Origin: Rhizobium herbae | GTDB taxonomy: Bacteria; Pseudomonadota; Alphaproteobacteria; Rhizobiales; Rhizobiaceae | Length of the DNA stretch: 64,000 nt | Assembly: GCF_017873135.1 (NCBI RefSeq) | Contig: NZ_JAGGJV010000004.1 | Location: 248,001 to 312,000 of the forward strand | Direction: 5' to 3' | Notes under the pieces: model-generated | Seen by the model: only the letters and a program-made list of their open reading frames with translations | The model's database searches: none | What the model was told of the DNA's origin: nothing | Made by a program: the position numbers and the translations under genes | In this document: positions 17,145 through 27,427 of the stretch, in pieces | Position numbering within the stretch: the stretch's first letter is position 1 | Layout of the letters: each line of letters starts with the position of its first letter

Positions 17145-17633
17145 ATGAAGGCGGACCTTGTTGACCAACACCGGTGGCTGCAACAACTGACCGGCAGATG
17201 GCGGATGACGTTCGATCCGCCGGGCGAAAGCGCGGAGCAGGCCCCCGAGGCGGCATGGGAAGAGGAAACCCGCTCCCTCGGCGGCGCCTGGATCGTCTCC
17301 GAATCGACCGGGACCATGCCGGACGGCGGCACGGCGACGAATATCCTGACGCTCGGCTACGACCCGGCTAGGAAGCGCTATGTCGGCTCTTTCATCAGCT
17401 CCGTCATGACCAATATCTGGATCTACGAAGGTACGCTCGATGACACCGGCAAGGTGCTGACGCTCGACTGCGAAGGCCCGGATTTCGACACCACCGGCAG
17501 GACGGCACGATACCAGGACATCATCGCGATCAAGGACGAGAACACCCGGAATTTCTCGTCCCGCATCCTGAATGCCGACGGCACTTGGAAACATGTCATG
17601 TCCTGCGACTACAAACGTATTTCCACAGTCTGA
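17145..17633 (+). CDS. DUF1579 family protein
   Basis: This 162-residue protein fits the DUF1579 family: QHRWLQQLTGRWRMTFDPP at the start, LGGAWIVSESTGTMPDG, YVGSFISSVMTNIWIYEGTLD and a late DGTWKHVMSCDYKRI. The fold is lipocalin-like and the function unknown. It follows the DUF899 gene by 42 bases and shows GAAGAGGAGACG as ribosome site, so it is probably in the same operon. Confidence 0.83.
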   Translation: MKADLVDQHRWLQQLTGRWRMTFDPPGESAEQAPEAAWEEETRSLGGAWIVSESTGTMPDGGTATNILTLGYDPARKRYVGSFISSVMTNIWIYEGTLDDTGKVLTLDCEGPDFDTTGRTARYQDIIAIKDENTRNFSSRILNADGTWKHVMSCDYKRISTV

Positions 17634-17688
17634 CGACCTGCTTTTCCGACCCACGCAACGTCCAAAAAACACCAGGAGGAGAAATGCA

Positions 17689-18465
17689 ATGAGCGACAAA
17701 CACGGCGCGTTCGTCTGGTACGAACTGATGACCACCGATACCAAGGCAGCGGAAGCATTCTACGACGATGTCGTCGGCTGGACCTCCGTCGATTCCGGCA
17801 TGCCCGGCGCGAACTATACGTTGTTCAAGGCGGGCGACGCGCGCATTGCCGGCCTGATGACGATGCCCGAAGGCGCATTGAAGATGAACGCTCCGCCGGC
17901 CTGGCTCGGCTATATCGGCGTCGATGACGTCGATGCGGCGGCACGGAAGCTCGCCAAGCTCGGCGGCACGGTGCATCGCCAGCCGGAGGATATTCCGAGC
18001 ATCGGCCGCTTCGCCATCGTCACCGACCCGCACGGCGCGGTGTTTGCCCTGTTCAAGGGCGATGGCAGTGGCGAAATGCCGGAAATCGCCCAGAACGCCA
18101 ATGGCAATATCGGCTGGCACGAACTGATGGCCGGCGACCTCGCGACCGAATTCCCCTTCTACCAGGAGATGTTCGGCTGGACCAAGGATACGACGATGCC
18201 GATGGGAGAGATGGGCGACTACCAGATCTTCGGCCACAATGGCGCGCAGATCGGCGGCATGATGACGAAGCCTGCCACGGTCCCCGCTCCGCCCTACTGG
18301 GGCTTCTACTTCAACGTCGAGGCCCTCGATGCCGCCATCGAACGATCGACCGCCAGGGGCGGCAAGGTCGTCAACGGCCCGATGGAAGTCCCCGGAGGCG
18401 CCTGGGTGGTCAACTGCGTCGATCCGCAGGGTGCCTATTTCAATCTTGTGGCGATGAAGCGCTGA
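17689..18465 (+). CDS. Two-domain VOC-family protein
   Basis: This 258-residue protein contains two vicinal oxygen chelate modules: HGAFVWYELMTTDTKAAEAFYDDVVGW starts the first and NIGWHELMAGDLATEFPFYQEMFGW starts the second at about residue 139. It resembles CFP32/CFP30B-type proteins. The ATG at 17689 (MSDKHG) has AGGAGGAGA just upstream; longer in-frame starts would run into the previous gene. It is third in the operon downstream of DUF899 and DUF1579. Confidence 0.88.
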   Translation: MSDKHGAFVWYELMTTDTKAAEAFYDDVVGWTSVDSGMPGANYTLFKAGDARIAGLMTMPEGALKMNAPPAWLGYIGVDDVDAAARKLAKLGGTVHRQPEDIPSIGRFAIVTDPHGAVFALFKGDGSGEMPEIAQNANGNIGWHELMAGDLATEFPFYQEMFGWTKDTTMPMGEMGDYQIFGHNGAQIGGMMTKPATVPAPPYWGFYFNVEALDAAIERSTARGGKVVNGPMEVPGGAWVVNCVDPQGAYFNLVAMKR

Positions 18466-18543
18466 ACCGTTGTTCCCTGTCTGGACGCGCACCGGCAGAC
18501 CACTGCCGGTGCGCTTTTGTGGTGCCACTATCGGAGAGAAGCC

Positions 18544-18972
18544 GTGCGTTTGGATTCAATCGAGGTCGTGACTCTGTTCGTCGACGATATCGATGAAGCC
18601 AAGGCCTTCTACAAAAGGGTCTTTGCTCCCGATATCGTCTATCAGGACGATGTCTCAGCCGTCTTCAAATTCTCGGGCGCGATGGTAAACCTGTTGAAGG
18701 TCACCGAAGCACCGCAACTAATCGCGCCATCGACCGTGGCACCCTTCGGCTCCGGCTCCCGCGCCTTGTTCACGATCAAGGTCGATGACACCGACGCCGT
18801 CTGCGCCGAACTGCACCGCCGAGGCGTCACGCTGCTCAACGGCCCGGTCGACCGCCCATGGGGTCGCCGCACCGCAGCCTTTGCCGATCCTTCCGGCCAT
18901 GTCTGGGAAGTCGCTCAGGAACTGGGCCAGGCGGTCATGGCGCAAACCGGGGATGTCACCCACAGGAAATGA
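18544..18972 (+). CDS. VOC-family glyoxalase-like protein
   Basis: This 142-residue single VOC module begins VRLDSIEVVTLFVDDIDEAKAFYKRVF and ends with PSGHVWEVAQELG. It uses a GTG start at 18544, supported by CGGAGAGAAG 5 bases upstream. It is last in the four-gene group controlled, probably, by the MarR at 15852. The metal ligands and substrate are not determinable. Confidence 0.82.
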   Translation: MRLDSIEVVTLFVDDIDEAKAFYKRVFAPDIVYQDDVSAVFKFSGAMVNLLKVTEAPQLIAPSTVAPFGSGSRALFTIKVDDTDAVCAELHRRGVTLLNGPVDRPWGRRTAAFADPSGHVWEVAQELGQAVMAQTGDVTHRK

Positions 18973-19071
18973 ATCTTCCCGCCAAGAATTCCGCCTTGCA
19001 ATCTTTCTTCGCATTGCACAAAGTCTTTTCAATGGTGGCATAGACCCACCGTCGAGGGGATAAAAGTCCGC

Positions 19072-22000
19072 ATGGCGATCAAAGCAAGCATCTATCACCT
19101 GACGCACTACAAGTACGACAAGCCTGTGCGGCTCGGCCCACAGATCATCCGGCTGAAGCCGGCGGCCCATTCGAAGACCAAGGTGATCAGCCACTCGCTC
19201 AAGGTCACGCCGGCAAATCACTTCGTCACGCTGCAGCAGGATCCCTACGGCAACTACCTCTCGCGCTACGTTTTTCCCGACCCGGTCACAGAGCTGAAGA
19301 TCGAGGTCGATCTCGTCGCCGACATGACGGTCTACAATCCCTTCGACTTCTTCATCGAGGAAGAGGCCGAGACCTTCCCGTTCACCTATCCGGAAGACAT
19401 CCGCGACGACCTGAAGATCTACATGCAGCCCGAGCCGATGAGCCCGGCGCTGGAGGCCTATATCAAGTCCATCGACCTGACGCCGATGCGCACCATCGAC
19501 TTCATCGTCGGCCTGAATGCCCGCCTGCAGCAGAAGGTCAACTACGTCATCCGCATGGAACCCGGCGTCCAGACGCCGGAGGAGACCTTGCAGCTGGCGC
19601 TCGGTTCCTGCCGCGATTCCAGCTGGCTGCTGGTGCAGATCCTGCGCAATCTCGGCCTCGCCGCCCGCTTCGTCTCCGGCTACCTGATCCAGCTTGCCCC
19701 CGACCTGAAGGCGCTTGACGGCCCCTCCGGCACCGAGGTCGATTTCACCGACCTGCATGCCTGGTGCGAGGTCTATATTCCCGGCGCCGGCTGGGTCGGC
19801 CTCGATCCGACCTCGGGGCTGCTCACCGGCGAAAGCCACATCCCGCTGGCCGCCACGCCGCATTACCGCAACGCCGCGCCGATCTCCGGCGGCCTCTATG
19901 GCGATGCCAACACCACCTTCGATTTCGCCATGACGGTCAGCCGCGTGGCCGAGCATCCGCGCATCACCAAGCCGTTTTCCGAGGAAAGCTGGCAGGCGCT
20001 GAACGCGCTCGGCGAACATGTCGACAAGGTGCTGAACGGCAGCGACGTGCGCCTGACCATGGGCGGCGAGCCGACCTTCGTCTCGATCGACGATTTCGAA
20101 TCGGAGGAATGGAACACCGGCGCCGTCGGCCCGACCAAGCGCGACAAGGCCGATGAACTGATCCGTCGCCTGCGCGAACGCTTCGCCCCCGGCGGCTTCC
20201 TGCATTACGGCCAGGGCAAGTGGTACCCCGGCGAAAGCCTGCCGCGCTGGACCTTCTCGCTCTACTGGCGCAAGGACGGGTTACCGATCTGGCACAATCC
20301 CGATCTGATCGCCGCCGAAGGCCAGGATACCAAGGTCACCGACAAGGAAGCGGCAGCGCTGCTCACCGGCATTGCCGCCGAGCTTGAGATCGAACCGGAG
20401 ATGATCATCCCCGCCTTCGAGGATCCGGCCGAGTGGATCATCAAGGAAGGCAGCCTGCCGGAAAACGTCGATCCGGAAAATTCCAAGCTGGAAAGCCCGG
20501 AAGAGCGCGCCCGCATTGCCAAGGTGTTCGAGCGCGGCCTGACGACCCCGACCGGTTATATTCTTCCCGTCCAGGCCTGGAATTCCAGGGCCGAGGGGCA
20601 GAAATGGATATCCGAGAAATGGCGCACGCGCCGCGGCAAGATCTTCCTCATGCCGGGCGATTCGCCGATCGGCTTCCGCATGCCGCTCGGCACGCTGCCC
20701 TATGTGCCGCCGTCGCAATATCCCTATATCCACCCCGAAGATCCTTCGATCGACCGCGAGCCTCTGCCGGATTACGGAACGCCAGCGAGAGCCTTGGCCG
20801 AAGCCTCCCGCAAGGTGGCAGCTGACGCCCGGCAGAAGCGCGCCGAACAGGTGCTGGAAGCGGCAAACGCCGATATCCGCGGCGCCGTGCGCACCGCCAT
20901 GAGCGTCGAACCGCGCGATGGCCGCCTCTGCGTCTTCATGCCGCCGGTCGAGCGGATCGAGGATTACCTGGAGCTGATCGCCGCCGCTGAAAAGGCCGCT
21001 GCCGATCTCGGCCTGCCGATCCACATCGAGGGCTACTCGCCGCCGCAGGACGAGCGCATCAATGTCATGCGCGTGGCGCCGGATCCCGGCGTCATCGAGG
21101 TCAATATCCACCCGGCGTCCAACTGGGCCGATTGCGTCAATATAACCACGGCGATCTACGAGGAAGCCCGCCTGACAAGGCTTGGCGCCGACAAGTTCAT
21201 GATCGACGGCCGCCACACCGGCACCGGCGGCGGCAACCATGTGGTTGTTGGCGGCAACAATCCCAACAACAGCCCGTTCCTGCGCCGCCCGGACCTGCTG
21301 AAGAGCCTGATCCTGCACTGGCAGCGGCATCCGTCGCTCTCCTATCTGTTCTCCGGCATGTTCATCGGCCCGACCAGCCAGGCGCCGCGCATCGACGAGG
21401 CCCGGCACGACAGCCTCTACGAACTGGAAATCGCCATGGCGCAGGTGCCCGTGCCCGGCATGGCGCAGCAGCCGCTGCCCTGGATGGTCGACCGCCTGTT
21501 CCGCAATCTCCTGACGGATGTCACCGGCAACACCCACCGCGCCGAAATCTGCATCGACAAGCTGTTTTCGCCGGATGGCCCGACCGGCCGGCTCGGCCTC
21601 GTCGAGTTCCGCGGCTTCGAGATGCCGCCGAACGCCCGCATGAGCCTTGCCCAGCAATTGCTGGTGCGCGCCCTCATCGCCCGCTTCTGGCAGAACCCGG
21701 CCGAAGGCAAGCTTGTTCGCTGGGGCACCGCCCTGCATGATCGGTTCATGCTGCCCCACTATGTCTGGCAGGATTTCCTCGATGTGCTCGGCGATCTCCG
21801 CGCCAATGGCTTCGATCTCCGGCCCGAATGGTTCGAGGCCCAGCTCGAATTCCGCTTCCCCTTCTGCGGCGAGGTCGAATATCTCGGCACCAAGCTGGAA
21901 ATCCGCCAGGCGCTGGAGCCCTGGCATGTCATGGGCGAGGAAGGCGCGCCCGGCGGCACCGTGCGCTACGTCGACAGTTCGGTGGAACGCCTGCAGGTCA

Positions 22001-22404
22001 AACTGGATACGGCCAACCCCGAACGCTACACCGTTGCCTGCAACGGCCGTGCGCTGCCGCTTACCAAGACCGGCTTCAACGGTGTCTCCGTTGCCGGCGT
22101 CCGCTACAAGGCGTGGCAACCCGTGTCGGGTTTGCACCCCAATCTGCCGGTTAACACGCCGCTTACATTCGACATTTATGATACATGGTCGAAACGTTCG
22201 ATCGGCGGCTGCATCTATCATGTTGCCCATCCGGGCGGACGCAGTTACGACACATTCCCGGTGAACGGCAACGAGGCCGAAGCCCGCAGACTGGCGCGTT
22301 TCGAGCCGTGGGGTCACACCGCCGGCGCTTACGCGCTGACGCCGGAAACCCCGACAGCAGAATTTCCCCTGACGCTCGATTTGCGGCGTCCGGCAGGAGT
22401 ATAG
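19072..22404 (+). CDS. Transglutaminase-like domain fused to DUF2126
   Basis: This 1110-residue protein has an N-terminal bacterial transglutaminase unit: an all-beta N domain ([17 protein letters not shown]), then a Cys-His-Asp triad at Cys180 (LGSCRDSS), His229 (DLHAWCEV) and Asp245 (GLDPTSG). The remaining 800 residues match DUF2126, including [25 protein letters not shown] and [26 protein letters not shown]. Published domain analysis (Iyer, Aravind and co-workers) groups this architecture with ATP-grasp/alpha-E proteins as a predicted peptide synthesis or protein-modification system. It starts a three-gene operon, with 7 bases to the next gene. No signal peptide is visible. Confidence 0.9.
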   Translation: MAIKASIYHLTHYKYDKPVRLGPQIIRLKPAAHSKTKVISHSLKVTPANHFVTLQQDPYGNYLSRYVFPDPVTELKIEVDLVADMTVYNPFDFFIEEEAETFPFTYPEDIRDDLKIYMQPEPMSPALEAYIKSIDLTPMRTIDFIVGLNARLQQKVNYVIRMEPGVQTPEETLQLALGSCRDSSWLLVQILRNLGLAARFVSGYLIQLAPDLKALDGPSGTEVDFTDLHAWCEVYIPGAGWVGLDPTSGLLTGESHIPLAATPHYRNAAPISGGLYGDANTTFDFAMTVSRVAEHPRITKPFSEESWQALNALGEHVDKVLNGSDVRLTMGGEPTFVSIDDFESEEWNTGAVGPTKRDKADELIRRLRERFAPGGFLHYGQGKWYPGESLPRWTFSLYWRKDGLPIWHNPDLIAAEGQDTKVTDKEAAALLTGIAAELEIEPEMIIPAFEDPAEWIIKEGSLPENVDPENSKLESPEERARIAKVFERGLTTPTGYILPVQAWNSRAEGQKWISEKWRTRRGKIFLMPGDSPIGFRMPLGTLPYVPPSQYPYIHPEDPSIDREPLPDYGTPARALAEASRKVAADARQKRAEQVLEAANADIRGAVRTAMSVEPRDGRLCVFMPPVERIEDYLELIAAAEKAAADLGLPIHIEGYSPPQDERINVMRVAPDPGVIEVNIHPASNWADCVNITTAIYEEARLTRLGADKFMIDGRHTGTGGGNHVVVGGNNPNNSPFLRRPDLLKSLILHWQRHPSLSYLFSGMFIGPTSQAPRIDEARHDSLYELEIAMAQVPVPGMAQQPLPWMVDRLFRNLLTDVTGNTHRAEICIDKLFSPDGPTGRLGLVEFRGFEMPPNARMSLAQQLLVRALIARFWQNPAEGKLVRWGTALHDRFMLPHYVWQDFLDVLGDLRANGFDLRPEWFEAQLEFRFPFCGEVEYLGTKLEIRQALEPWHVMGEEGAPGGTVRYVDSSVERLQVKLDTANPERYTVACNGRALPLTKTGFNGVSVAGVRYKAWQPVSGLHPNLPVNTPLTFDIYDTWSKRSIGGCIYHVAHPGGRSYDTFPVNGNEAEARRLARFEPWGHTAGAYALTPETPTAEFPLTLDLRRPAGV

Positions 22405-22411
22405 GATCTTA

Positions 22412-24826
22412 ATGTCCAAGAAGCAGACGGCGGAAGCGATGCACGGCCAAAACCGGATCGGAAGCGATCCGGTTTTCGGCTATCGGGCGCTTCCCGGCAT
22501 TGCCGATGAAATGCTCGATACGCATGGCAATGTCCGGCCGGTCTGGCAGCATTTTCTCTCCTCCATCGGCCGCATGGACGAGACCGAGCTTTCCAACCGC
22601 TTCGCCCGCGCCGACCGCTATCTGCGCGACGCCGGCGTATTTTACCGGGCGTATGGCACGAAGGAAAATTCCGAGCGAAGCTGGCCGCTCTCCCACGTTC
22701 CGGTTCTCATCGACGATACCGAATGGCAGGCGGTCTCCAAAGGCCTCGTCCAGCGCGCCGAATTGCTCGAGCGCATGGCAGCCGACATCTACGGCCCGAA
22801 CCGGCTGGTCGCGGAAGGCTTCCTGCCGCCCTCGCTGGTCGCCTCCAACCCGGAATTCCTCCGTCCGATGGTCGGCGTGCTCCCGGCCGATGGTCATTTC
22901 CTGCATTTCTGTTCCTTCGAAATCGGCCGCGGCCCAGATGGCAACTGGTGGGTGCTGTCGGACCGCACCGAGGCACCTTCCGGCGCAGGCTTCGCACTGG
23001 AAAACCGTGTCGCGACAACCCGCGCCTTTTCCGATCTCTATGCCGAAACCCACGTCCATCGGCTGGCCGGCTTCTTCGGCGCCTTCCGCGACACGCTGCA
23101 ATCGCGCAAGAAACACCCGGACGACCGCATCGCCGTACTCACGCCCGGTGTCGCCAACGAAACCTATTTCGAACACGCTTATATCGCCCGCTATCTCGGC
23201 TTCATGCTGCTCGAGGGCGAAGACCTGACTGTCATCGATGGCCGTGTGATGGTCCGCACGGTTGCCGGCCTGAAGCCTGTCGGTGTCCTCTGGCGCCGCC
23301 TCGATGCCGCCTTCGCCGATCCGCTGGAGCTCAACCAGAGTTCGCATATCGGCACCCCAGGCATCGTCGAGGCGCTGCGCTCCGGCTCGGTGTCGATCGT
23401 CAATTCGCTCGGCTCGGGCATTCTGGAAACCCGTGCCTTCCTTGCCTTCATGCCGAACATCTGTCGGCATCTGCTCGGCGAGGATCCGCTGCTGCCGAGC
23501 ATTGCCACCTGGTGGTGCGGCCAGCAGCCGGAACGCGACCAGGTCGCCCGCAATATCGAAAAGATGGTGATCGGCCCGGCCTATTCCACCCGGCCCTTCT
23601 TCGACGACAACGGTCAGTCGATCCTCGGTTCGTCGCTGCGCGACAACGCCAAGATCTCGGCCGCCGAATGGCTGCTGGCGGACGGACCAAAGCTCGTCGG
23701 GCAGGAAGTCGTGACGCTCTCCACCACGCCCGCCTGGGTCAACGGCAAGCTGACGCCGCGGCCGATGAGCCTGCGCGTCTATGTTGCCCGCACCCGCGAC
23801 GGCTGGCAGGTCATGCCCGGCGGCTTCGCCCGCATCGGCTCCGGCGCCGACGCAGCAGCCATTGCCATGCAGGCCGGCGGCTCTGCCGCCGACGTCTGGA
23901 TCGTCAGCCAGAAGCCCGTCGAGCAGATGACGCTTCTGCCGGCCGAGGAAAGCTTCATCCGCATCATGCCCGGCAGCCTGCCGAGCCGGGCTGCCGACAA
24001 CCTCTTCTGGCTCGGCCGCTATATCGAGCGGGCGGAAGGCGCACTGCGCATCCTGCGCGCCTGGCACGGCCGTTATGCCGAAACCGCCAATACCGAAATG
24101 CCGCTGCTGAAGGACATCACCGACTATCTGGCCGGGCTCGATATCGATACCAAGCAGCCGGTGCCCGACAGCCTGATGGCCAATATCAACAGCGCCCTGT
24201 TTTCCGCCAGCAACATCCGCGACCGCTTCTCCGCCGACGGCTGGCTGGCGCTCAACGACCTCGCCAAGACCGCGCGCAAATTCCAGTCGACGGTGCAGGC
24301 AGGCGACGACGCCACCCATGCCATGACCATCCTCTTGCGCAAGCTGGCGGGCTTTGCCGGTCTCGTGCATGAAAACATGTATCGCTTTACCGGCTGGCGC
24401 TTCCTGTCGATCGGCCGTTATCTCGAGCGCGGCCTGCACATGACCCGGCTACTCGGCCATATGTCCGGCGAGGACGCGCCCGACGGCGCCTATGACATGC
24501 TGCTCGAAATCGGCGACAGCGTCATGACCCACCGCCGCCGCTACAACGTCAACACCGCCTCGCTCACCGTCACCGACCTGCTTGCGCTCGATCCGCTCAA
24601 CCCGCGCTCCATCCTCTATCAGCTGAACGAGATCAAGACGGAGGTCGAGCAATTGCCGAATGCCTTCTCGAACGGCCAGATGTCGCCCTTCTATCGCGAG
24701 GCGATGAAACTTCATGCCGGTCTCGCTGTCATGACGCCGGAGGCGATGAACGCCGAGGTCTACAATCACCTGGAACAGGAACTCGGGCGCTTCTCCAACA
24801 TCCTCGCGCAAACCTATCTCGGATAG
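22412..24826 (+). CDS. Circularly permuted ATP-grasp (DUF404/DUF407) fused to alpha-E (DUF403) domain
   Basis: This 804-residue protein joins two domains that are separate genes in many bacteria. Residues about 60-490 form the circularly permuted ATP-grasp ligase (DRYLRDAGVFYRAYG, PVLIDDTEWQ, ADIYGPNRLVAEGFLP, LTPGVANETYFEHAYIAR, GTPGIVEALRSG, STTPAWVNGKLTPRPMSLR). Residues about 510-804 form the helical alpha-E domain (PSRAADNLFWLGRYIERAEG, RFLSIGRYLERGLHM, TDLLALDPLNPRSILYQL). ATP-grasp ligases join a carboxylate to an amine through acyl phosphate, so a peptide-bond-forming role is predicted. It is flanked by two transglutaminase-like genes in one operon. Confidence 0.9.
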   Translation: MSKKQTAEAMHGQNRIGSDPVFGYRALPGIADEMLDTHGNVRPVWQHFLSSIGRMDETELSNRFARADRYLRDAGVFYRAYGTKENSERSWPLSHVPVLIDDTEWQAVSKGLVQRAELLERMAADIYGPNRLVAEGFLPPSLVASNPEFLRPMVGVLPADGHFLHFCSFEIGRGPDGNWWVLSDRTEAPSGAGFALENRVATTRAFSDLYAETHVHRLAGFFGAFRDTLQSRKKHPDDRIAVLTPGVANETYFEHAYIARYLGFMLLEGEDLTVIDGRVMVRTVAGLKPVGVLWRRLDAAFADPLELNQSSHIGTPGIVEALRSGSVSIVNSLGSGILETRAFLAFMPNICRHLLGEDPLLPSIATWWCGQQPERDQVARNIEKMVIGPAYSTRPFFDDNGQSILGSSLRDNAKISAAEWLLADGPKLVGQEVVTLSTTPAWVNGKLTPRPMSLRVYVARTRDGWQVMPGGFARIGSGADAAAIAMQAGGSAADVWIVSQKPVEQMTLLPAEESFIRIMPGSLPSRAADNLFWLGRYIERAEGALRILRAWHGRYAETANTEMPLLKDITDYLAGLDIDTKQPVPDSLMANINSALFSASNIRDRFSADGWLALNDLAKTARKFQSTVQAGDDATHAMTILLRKLAGFAGLVHENMYRFTGWRFLSIGRYLERGLHMTRLLGHMSGEDAPDGAYDMLLEIGDSVMTHRRRYNVNTASLTVTDLLALDPLNPRSILYQLNEIKTEVEQLPNAFSNGQMSPFYREAMKLHAGLAVMTPEAMNAEVYNHLEQELGRFSNILAQTYLG

Positions 24827-24863
24827 GATATGACGTATCGCCTGCGCCGAAACTGAGAGTTCC

Positions 24864-25742
24864 ATGCTCTACGACATCAATCTGCGGATCACCTACACCT
24901 ACGAAGTCCCGGTTTCGGGCGGCCGGCATGTCGTGCGCGTGCTTCCCGTGTCGCTGCCGGACCGTCAGCGGCTTGTGGCAGGCACCGTCACCTGCACGCC
25001 GCCGCCGGAAGAGCGCCGCGACAGCGTCGATTTCTTCGCCAATCCGTCGACCTCGATCCTGTTTCGCAGGCAGCATGAGAAACTGGTGATCCGCATGCAG
25101 GCCCGCGTCCAGCTCGAGCCCCAGGCGCTGACCGCCGATTTTTCGCCGGATCTTGCCGGCTTTCCCGCCGAGCTTGCCAGCGTCTGGTCGCTCGACGCCA
25201 ATTCGCCGCATCATTTTCTCGGCGCCAGCCCGCGCCTGCCGGACGATACCGCAATCGCTGCCTATGCCCGCGGCATCGCCAGGCCCGGCATGACCATCCG
25301 CCAGATCGCAACGGCCATCTGCGCCGAAATCCACAAGGATTTCGTCTACGATCCGAAGGCGACCACCGTCGATACGACGCCGCGCGAGGCCTTCAAGCTG
25401 AAGCGCGGCGTCTGCCAGGACTTCACCCATGTGATGATCACGGCGCTGCGCAGCCTCGGCATTCCCGCCGGCTATGTCAGCGGTTTTCTCAGAACCATTC
25501 CGCCGCCGGGCAAGGAGCGCCTGGAAGGCGCCGACGCCATGCATGCCTGGGTGCGGTTCTGGTGCGGAACCACCGCCGGCTGGCTCGAACTTGACCCGAC
25601 CAACAATATTTTTGCCGGATTGGATCATATTGTCGTCGGCCATGGCCGCGACTACAGCGACGTCGCACCGGTCATCGGTGTGCTGAAAAGCTACGGATCG
25701 CACAAGACGGAGCAAGCCGTCGACGTCATTCCCTTGCAGTGA
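24864..25742 (+). CDS. Transglutaminase-like protein (third gene of ATP-grasp/alpha-E operon)
   Basis: This 292-residue protein has the bacterial transglutaminase N-domain (INLRITYTYEVPVSGG) and a catalytic core with Cys184 (RGVCQDFTH), His227 (AMHAWVRF) and Asp244 (LELDPTNN). It is a cytoplasmic cysteine protease or acyltransferase of the same general kind as the N-terminal part of the first gene. It follows the ATP-grasp gene by 37 bases and completes the conserved three-gene cluster. Whether it cleaves or cross-links the product of the ligase is not known. Confidence 0.92.
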   Translation: MLYDINLRITYTYEVPVSGGRHVVRVLPVSLPDRQRLVAGTVTCTPPPEERRDSVDFFANPSTSILFRRQHEKLVIRMQARVQLEPQALTADFSPDLAGFPAELASVWSLDANSPHHFLGASPRLPDDTAIAAYARGIARPGMTIRQIATAICAEIHKDFVYDPKATTVDTTPREAFKLKRGVCQDFTHVMITALRSLGIPAGYVSGFLRTIPPPGKERLEGADAMHAWVRFWCGTTAGWLELDPTNNIFAGLDHIVVGHGRDYSDVAPVIGVLKSYGSHKTEQAVDVIPLQ

Positions 25743-25918
25743 CCCACAACGGGAACGCCCGCCGTCCCCTTTTCGCACATCGAAACAGCCCCAACAGCCT
25801 GCATTTGTGGGATCGCTAAAATTTTAATCAATTCCGACGTCTGAGTTGAACGAGGCCGTAAGACTTACCGGATAGATGTCATTCCATTGAGAAATGTCGT
25901 CTGTTTCGTGTGGGGAAA

Positions 25919-27169
25919 ATGGCAAAGCGATCAACTCTTCTGCAGTCCTGTTCAAATCTTGTTGGCGACCGCCTCGGCAATTTCGGCATGATGACGGCGC
26001 TTTTGCTTCCGGTCCTGCTCGCCTCGGGCGGTGTCGCAATCGACATGACCAATATGATGATGGCGAAGAACCATCTGCAGGACGCGACCGATGCCGCCGC
26101 CCTTGCCGCATCATCGGCGCTTGCCAACCAGACCTCGACACAGGCGGAGGCCAAGCTGATGGCCAAGAGCTTCGTAAAAGCCCAGATGCAGAACTGGAAG
26201 TCATCCAGCATGACTCCGGAAGAACAGGCCGATTTTGACGAATCTTTTTCCGGCACGGTCGTTACCATCGACGAGCAGGCAGCCACCGTCGGCCTCGGCA
26301 ATGCCAAGACTTACAATGTCCAGGTCTCGTCAAGCTTCGATGTCCCGCTCAATGCCATGACCCAGCTGCTCGGCATGAAAAAAACCACGATCAGCACCAC
26401 AAGCAAGTCTTTAGGCTCGACCGAAGCGAAGAATGCGCTCTCGATGTTCCTGGTTCTCGATCGCTCCGGCTCGATGGCGTGGAAGACCAACGCGATCGAT
26501 ACCACCAGCAAATCCTGCAATACCTACCAGGAAAGCAACTGGCCCCTCGCCACATGGAGCACACCCTGCTACGTGGCGAAGATCGCCTCGCTGAAGCTGG
26601 CCGTCGGCAATCTGCTCGCGCAGCTGAAAACGGCCGATCCGGACTCCAATTATGTCCGGACCGCGGACGTGTCGTATAGCAGCCAAAAGGATACCACCGG
26701 CACCCTCGAGTGGGGCACGGCATCAGCCCTGAACTATGTCAATTTGCTTACCGCAGAAGGCGGCACGGATTCGAGCGGTGCGTTCAAGGCCGCCCTTGCT
26801 GCACTGACAAAGACGGGTAAAAACTCGGAAGAAAAGATCCACGAGGCAAAGAACGGCCAAACCGCGCCGACAAAATATATCGTTTTCATGACTGACGGCG
26901 AGAACAACTTTTACAATGGCACCAACACCAAAGGCAATGACGTAAAGTCTGACAACGCCACAAAAACAGCCTGCGATTCGGCACGCACCAACAAGATCGA
27001 AGTCTTTACCGTCGCCTTCATGGCGCCGACACGCGGCCAGACTCTTTTGAAATATTGCGCAACGGACGCCAACCATTATTTCCAGGCTGAAGATAGCGCT
27101 GCCCTGGTCGCCGCCTTCAAGGCGATCGGCGCAAAGGCAGCCGACCTGTCCGTCCGGCTGACACAGTGA
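25919..27169 (+). CDS. TadG-like pilus-assembly protein with VWA domain
   Basis: This 416-residue protein has the Tad/TadE-like N-terminus (FGMMTALLLPVLLASGGVAIDMTNMMMAKNHLQDATDAAALAAS), a single membrane helix followed by the conserved LQxATDAAALA block. A von Willebrand A domain follows, with the metal site DRSGSM near residue 180 and a late FMTDGENN. Such proteins lie in the periplasm, anchored in the inner membrane, and are tied to Flp/Tad pili or related secretion. No other tad genes are nearby. ATG 25919 is favoured; an in-frame GTG at 25910 is possible. A strong terminator follows. Confidence 0.85.
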   Translation: MAKRSTLLQSCSNLVGDRLGNFGMMTALLLPVLLASGGVAIDMTNMMMAKNHLQDATDAAALAASSALANQTSTQAEAKLMAKSFVKAQMQNWKSSSMTPEEQADFDESFSGTVVTIDEQAATVGLGNAKTYNVQVSSSFDVPLNAMTQLLGMKKTTISTTSKSLGSTEAKNALSMFLVLDRSGSMAWKTNAIDTTSKSCNTYQESNWPLATWSTPCYVAKIASLKLAVGNLLAQLKTADPDSNYVRTADVSYSSQKDTTGTLEWGTASALNYVNLLTAEGGTDSSGAFKAALAALTKTGKNSEEKIHEAKNGQTAPTKYIVFMTDGENNFYNGTNTKGNDVKSDNATKTACDSARTNKIEVFTVAFMAPTRGQTLLKYCATDANHYFQAEDSAALVAAFKAIGAKAADLSVRLTQ

Positions 27170-27191
27170 TACGGTAGAAGTCTTTCGCAAC

Positions 27192-27224
27192 AAGCCCGCC
27201 CGAGACATCGAGGCGGGCTTTTTT
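27192..27224 (+). terminator. Terminator after the TadG-like gene
   Basis: AAGCCCGCC pairs with GGCGGGCTT (9 bp) and is followed by a run of six T. Confidence 0.9.
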
Positions 27225-27327
27225 GCGTGTTGTCGCCACCCCCGCCGACACATCTGTCTCCATGCGTCCGGCAATCCGCAAGCCGTTTCGAAGCTGCCGC
27301 CGGATCAATTTTCATCTTATTGAAAAC

Positions 27328-27348
27328 GCTATTGCAAGCGCTTCGTAT
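27328..27348. promoter_or_regulatory. Possible LacI-type operator upstream of glgP
   Basis: The palindromic core AAGCGCTT (27336-27343) within TTGCAAGCGCTTCG lies 85 bases before the glgP start. GCAAGCGCTTGC-like sites are used by several rhizobial LacI sugar regulators, but the right arm is imperfect here. Confidence 0.3.
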
Positions 27349-27427
27349 CGGTGCATAAATCGCTCATATGCCCCGTTGGTGTTCGCCTCCGGTCTCCCAA
27401 ACCGCAAGCAGAGGGTAAGCCTTTTCC

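Noticed and set aside
20281..24439. Two long minus-strand frames (20281-22419 and 22409-24439)
   Set aside because: They lie opposite the DUF2126 and ATP-grasp genes and show no family motifs or ribosome sites.
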